From: Candidatus Latescibacterota bacterium
Lineage (GTDB): Bacteria; Latescibacterota; UBA2968; GCA-2709665
NCBI GenBank assembly: GCA_012271065.1
Contig: JAAXHE010000074.1
Coordinates: 1 to 6,386, forward strand
Length of the DNA stretch: 6,386 nt
Direction: 5' to 3'
Part shown: positions 3,732 through 6,386 of the stretch, one piece after another
Numbering within the stretch: position 1 is the first letter of the stretch
How the letters are laid out: the number at the start of each line of letters is the position of its first letter
Notes under the pieces: generated by a model
What the model saw: the letters and a program-made list of their open reading frames with translations, nothing else
Databases searched by the model: none
Told to the model about the DNA's origin: nothing
Position numbers and translations under genes: made by a program

Positions 3732-6242
3732 ATGACCCGGATTCTGCGTGAGGAACATTCCCGGCTGTACCGTCCGGCCGACGATCCATTGTACAGGTTC
3801 AACCCGCCGGAGGATGAGGCCCGAAAACGTATTCTGGGAAACATCCTCGCGGACTGCGAGGAATACCATTCTCAGCGTCCGTGGAAACGCATCCCCGAAC
3901 GGTCGGACAGCCCGCACCCGTACCACCAGTTGTACCTCACGTTCTATACGGGGATGCACGCAACGGCGCTGATGGAGAACTATGCGTTCGCGTGGAGGCT
4001 GACCGGAGACCCGCGCTGGCTGAAACGGGCGAGAGACTGGATGCGTGCGGCGGCGGATTGGGAACACAGCGACCGCGTGGAGGAGCATTTTTATACCGCG
4101 AATCGCTACATGCAGGCGTTTGCGCTCTCGCTGGACCTGCTGGACGAAGTGTTGCCGGACGGCGAAAAAGAACGGGCGACGGCGTGCCTCGTCCGGTTGA
4201 TGGAGCGCTGGTGGCCCGACGTGGAGAGGTCCAGGCATTCGTCCGACGGACGGCACCACGCCGTAGTCGACAACGGGCATTTCGGCGCGGCGGCCGTGCA
4301 TCTGCTGGGAAAACATCCCGATGCGGAAGCGTGGGTGGCGGCTGTGATCGACCGGTTTCGAGCCGGGGTGATGCCCCATGGCTGCGGGCGGGACGGCGAG
4401 CCCGGAGACGGCGCCTCGTTCTGGCCGTGGGAGAACCTGTGGATGCTTCACTTCGCCGACGCGCTGCGAAATGTAACCGGGGAGGATCTCTACAAGGCAT
4501 TCCCGAAGCGCCTGGAACGGCCCCTGAAGTGGTTCCGTTACCACTTGGCGCCCCCGGAGGTGATCGAAGACAGGGTCTATTATCCGCAGAATTCGAACGT
4601 GATCACGGGCAGTCAGCTCAATGCGTGTTCGGTGACCCTGCTTCGCCTGGCGCAGGAGGCGGGAGACGGGGAGATGCGTGACGTGGCGCTCGGCGACCCC
4701 AGACTGGGGAGGCTATACAGATTCGGAATGGGCGTGAAGGGGACCAGTGCCGAGTGCATGATCTCGTACGGTCCGTATGCGTATTGCTATTGCGATCCGG
4801 CGTTCCGGCCGTCGCGTCGCAGGGAGGAGTTGCCCCTTTCCAGGACGTTCATGCGGGCGCACTATGGCGAGGCGGGGCTCCTGCGCAGCGGATGGGACAG
4901 GGGCGCGGTCGTCTGCAGCGTGACCGGATACAAGGGCGGGGGGGCGCACGGGTATCTGAACCTGCACGCGCAGTGGTCCGGACAGCCGGTCCTTAAGTCA
5001 ATCTCCGCGGAAGAAGCGCAGCCGGTGGCCTGCGGGAGTCTTCCCTTCGTGGGCGGCCAGAACGAGATCGTTGCGTTTCTGAAGCGACTTGACAGGCAAG
5101 AGCGGTTCGACCGGCTGCGCGTCCGGTCCGTTCGAACGGACCAGGAATACTGGCTTCTGAAAGGGGCGTCTCCAATCCCGGTAACGGCTTTGAGACGCCG
5201 TCGCCGCGGGGTGAAGTTGATGAGAAGACGGAGCGGAGGATTTGCGCGATTGAATGGACGGGACTATCTGCAGTACGAACGCGGACCCTTCTTCAATCCC
5301 AGGGCCGGCGAATTGAAGATGCGTTTCCGGCTGAATAGCGAGTCAAGTAAGGACGGACCAGGGGTACTGTTCAATACGGGAATCGGCGTGGGGCGCGTGA
5401 TGGGCAACCGGGTGAACAATTACTCGCTGGCGATAATGGAAGGCAACGCGCTCACGTTCGTCGTACAGAGTCAGCGGAATACATCGGTTGAGGTGACGTC
5501 GCCCGTGAAGATCGAAACCGGCAAGTGGCACGACGCGGCCATCCGTTGGGGCGGGTTCAACCGCCGGGGGGACAGTCCGTTCATCGAGATCGAAGTCGAC
5601 GGCAGCCGGAACCGGTTCGACGATCCCGCGGTTTTCGGAGAACTGGGCGTGGATTCGCAGAACCTCGAATCGCGCGACGAGCCCAGGACGTTCTACATCA
5701 AGTCGAATACGGTGCTCGCCTTCGGCGGCGCGGTCCAGATGCCCGGGACGGGGTTGAAATGCGATTTCGGCATGCTGGACCTGAAGTGCCCCGGGCGCCG
5801 GCGATTGAAGGTGGATTTCGAGACGGACATGGGGCCCGAAACGGGAAGTGCGGCGTTTGGTTGGAAATTGAACCCGGTGGACCTGCGGGACGTGCGGTCA
5901 GACCTGGCGCAGTTCGGTGCGGGGGAGCGGACCGTCGACGTAAAACCGCTTTTCGGTGAGGGCGCCTGTTTCGAGCAGGAGGAGGTCCCCTTCGCACCCG
6001 CCGGACTGGCGGCGGGGAGCCTGAAGAGCTTCGTCCCGGGCGGCCGCGATCCTAGTACACGAGTGCTGCTGTCGACATCAGGAGACGTCCTGGCCTTCGC
6101 GTTCCTGGATCACAGCCTGGACGCGCATGTGACGGCAGTCGGGAATGGATTCGTGATCGGGGCGGGCAACGATCGCTACGCGTTCGACGTCAACGGAACG
6201 GGTGAGGATATTCTCACCATGCGCGCCGCCGAGGCGATGTGA
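3732..6242 (+). CDS. Heparinase II/III-like (polysaccharide lyase-type) protein with LamG/concanavalin-like module
   Basis: This 836-residue protein has three recognisable parts. Residues ~25-330 are helical with repeated paired-helix motifs typical of an (alpha/alpha) toroid: YHQLYLTFYTGMHATALMENYAFAWRLTGDPRWLKRARDWM (64-104), DNGHFGAAA (180-188) and GDGASFWPWENLW (225-237). Residues ~368-450 match the start of a heparinase-type beta-sandwich: RSGWDRGAVVCSVTGYKGGGAHGYLNLHAQWSGQPV (385-420), with His406 in the GGGAHG turn. Residues ~510-690 look like a laminin-G/concanavalin jelly roll (GELKMRFRLN, NNYSLAIMEG, VKIETGKWHDAAIRW, FIEIEVDG). The tail (~775-830, LLSTSGDVLAFAFLDHSLDAHV) returns to a beta-rich style like the end of heparinase sandwiches. 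Family members degrade acidic polysaccharides by beta-elimination or are uncharacterised relatives; the substrate is not predictable. No signal peptide is present and the start is secure, so it would be cytoplasmic or exported by another route. An Arg-rich patch lies at 488-500. The fold is likely; the activity is uncertain. Confidence 0.68.
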   Translation: MTRILREEHSRLYRPADDPLYRFNPPEDEARKRILGNILADCEEYHSQRPWKRIPERSDSPHPYHQLYLTFYTGMHATALMENYAFAWRLTGDPRWLKRARDWMRAAADWEHSDRVEEHFYTANRYMQAFALSLDLLDEVLPDGEKERATACLVRLMERWWPDVERSRHSSDGRHHAVVDNGHFGAAAVHLLGKHPDAEAWVAAVIDRFRAGVMPHGCGRDGEPGDGASFWPWENLWMLHFADALRNVTGEDLYKAFPKRLERPLKWFRYHLAPPEVIEDRVYYPQNSNVITGSQLNACSVTLLRLAQEAGDGEMRDVALGDPRLGRLYRFGMGVKGTSAECMISYGPYAYCYCDPAFRPSRRREELPLSRTFMRAHYGEAGLLRSGWDRGAVVCSVTGYKGGGAHGYLNLHAQWSGQPVLKSISAEEAQPVACGSLPFVGGQNEIVAFLKRLDRQERFDRLRVRSVRTDQEYWLLKGASPIPVTALRRRRRGVKLMRRRSGGFARLNGRDYLQYERGPFFNPRAGELKMRFRLNSESSKDGPGVLFNTGIGVGRVMGNRVNNYSLAIMEGNALTFVVQSQRNTSVEVTSPVKIETGKWHDAAIRWGGFNRRGDSPFIEIEVDGSRNRFDDPAVFGELGVDSQNLESRDEPRTFYIKSNTVLAFGGAVQMPGTGLKCDFGMLDLKCPGRRRLKVDFETDMGPETGSAAFGWKLNPVDLRDVRSDLAQFGAGERTVDVKPLFGEGACFEQEEVPFAPAGLAAGSLKSFVPGGRDPSTRVLLSTSGDVLAFAFLDHSLDAHVTAVGNGFVIGAGNDRYAFDVNGTGEDILTMRAAEAM

Positions 6243-6292
6243 CGGCCACCTTCAAATCGCTGATCCCATCTGTCCGACGCAATTACCCGTCG

Positions 6293-6328
6293 CCGGAAGA
6301 GCGAACTGGCAGTTCGCCCTTCCGGTTT
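6293..6328 (+). terminator. Terminator-like hairpin after the heparinase-like gene
   Basis: Arms 6293-6307 and 6311-6325 pair over 14 of 15 positions (single A-C mismatch at 6300/6318) with a three-base loop GGC. The stem is closed by CCGG and followed by TTT then AA. It starts 51 bases after the stop codon, a normal position for a 3' terminator. The T-tract is short, so Rho-independent termination may be weak; alternatively it stabilises the mRNA 3' end or is another dispersed palindrome. Confidence 0.6.
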
Positions 6329-6361
6329 AAGCGGCATCATCTCTTAATCACGCCCCAGCCC

Positions 6362-6386
6362 ATTGTAGGGGCGTCCCTTGTGGGCG
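6362..6386. repeat. Second TTGTAGGGGC-type element, truncated by window edge
   Basis: ATTGTAGGGGC at 6362-6372 is identical to the start of the element at 3640, but continues GTCCCTTGTGGGCG instead of AGGTTTCAAC. GGGCG near the left (6369-6373 region) and GGGCG at the end look like the beginning of a hairpin of the GGGCG..CTTGT..CGCCC type whose right arm is off the window. It therefore appears to be a sister family sharing the same outer end. Only 25 bases are visible. Confidence 0.5.

Noticed and set aside
3714..4681. Long open frames in other frames (266 and 276 codons) over the start of the heparinase-like gene
   Set aside because: Both overlap the real gene and give Arg/Pro/Ala-rich, motif-free proteins typical of frame shadows in GC-rich DNA.
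1..6386. CRISPR arrays, tRNA or rRNA genes, riboswitches, transposase genes, toxin-antitoxin or defence genes
   Set aside because: No regularly spaced repeats, no tRNA-like cloverleaf, no rRNA-like stretch and no such coding motifs were seen on either strand. The pyrC leader is too short for a PyrR or known pyrimidine riboswitch element.

Overview
The window is a stretch of GC-rich (roughly 58-60% by eye) bacterial chromosome with two halves that point away from each other. The left half, on the minus strand, holds two de novo pyrimidine biosynthesis genes: pyrC (class I dihydroorotase, complete) followed by carA (small, glutaminase subunit of carbamoyl-phosphate synthetase, cut by the window edge just after its catalytic cysteine motif). 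The right half, on the plus strand, holds an exported transglutaminase-like cysteine protein of 376 residues and a large 836-residue protein that looks like a heparinase II/III-type (alpha/alpha toroid plus beta-sandwich) polysaccharide lyase-like enzyme with a laminin-G/concanavalin-like module placed before its C-terminal end.

The organism cannot be named from this sequence. Three of the four genes have clear Shine-Dalgarno sequences. The -10 elements of the two divergent promoter candidates read TAACTTTG and TATCTTG, closer to the TAnnTTTG element of the Bacteroidetes/FCB group than to TATAAT. Intergenic palindromes of the TTGTAGGGGC type resemble elements I recall from uncultured, polysaccharide-degrading environmental lineages (Poribacteria, Latescibacterota and similar). 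An FCB-superphylum or neighbouring candidate-phylum bacterium is therefore a reasonable guess, no more.

Layout: 1-806 carA (minus, partial); 807-885 short spacer with the carA ribosome binding site; 886-2196 pyrC (minus); 2197-2370 divergent promoter region; 2371-3501 secreted transglutaminase-like protein (plus); 3502-3731 intergenic region with two unlike hairpin elements; 3732-6242 heparinase-like/LamG protein (plus); 6243-6386 3' region with a strong terminator-like hairpin and the truncated start of a second TTGTAGGGGC-type element. pyrC and carA are probably co-transcribed, with carB plausibly further left outside the window; pyrB is not next to pyrC. The two plus-strand genes are separated by 230 bases and repeat elements, so they are probably separate transcription units, although both would fit a role with cell-surface or environmental polymers.

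I do not see a clearly new biological system. The points most worth a second look are the domain architecture and apparent active-site divergence of the heparinase-like protein, and the paired intergenic repeat elements.
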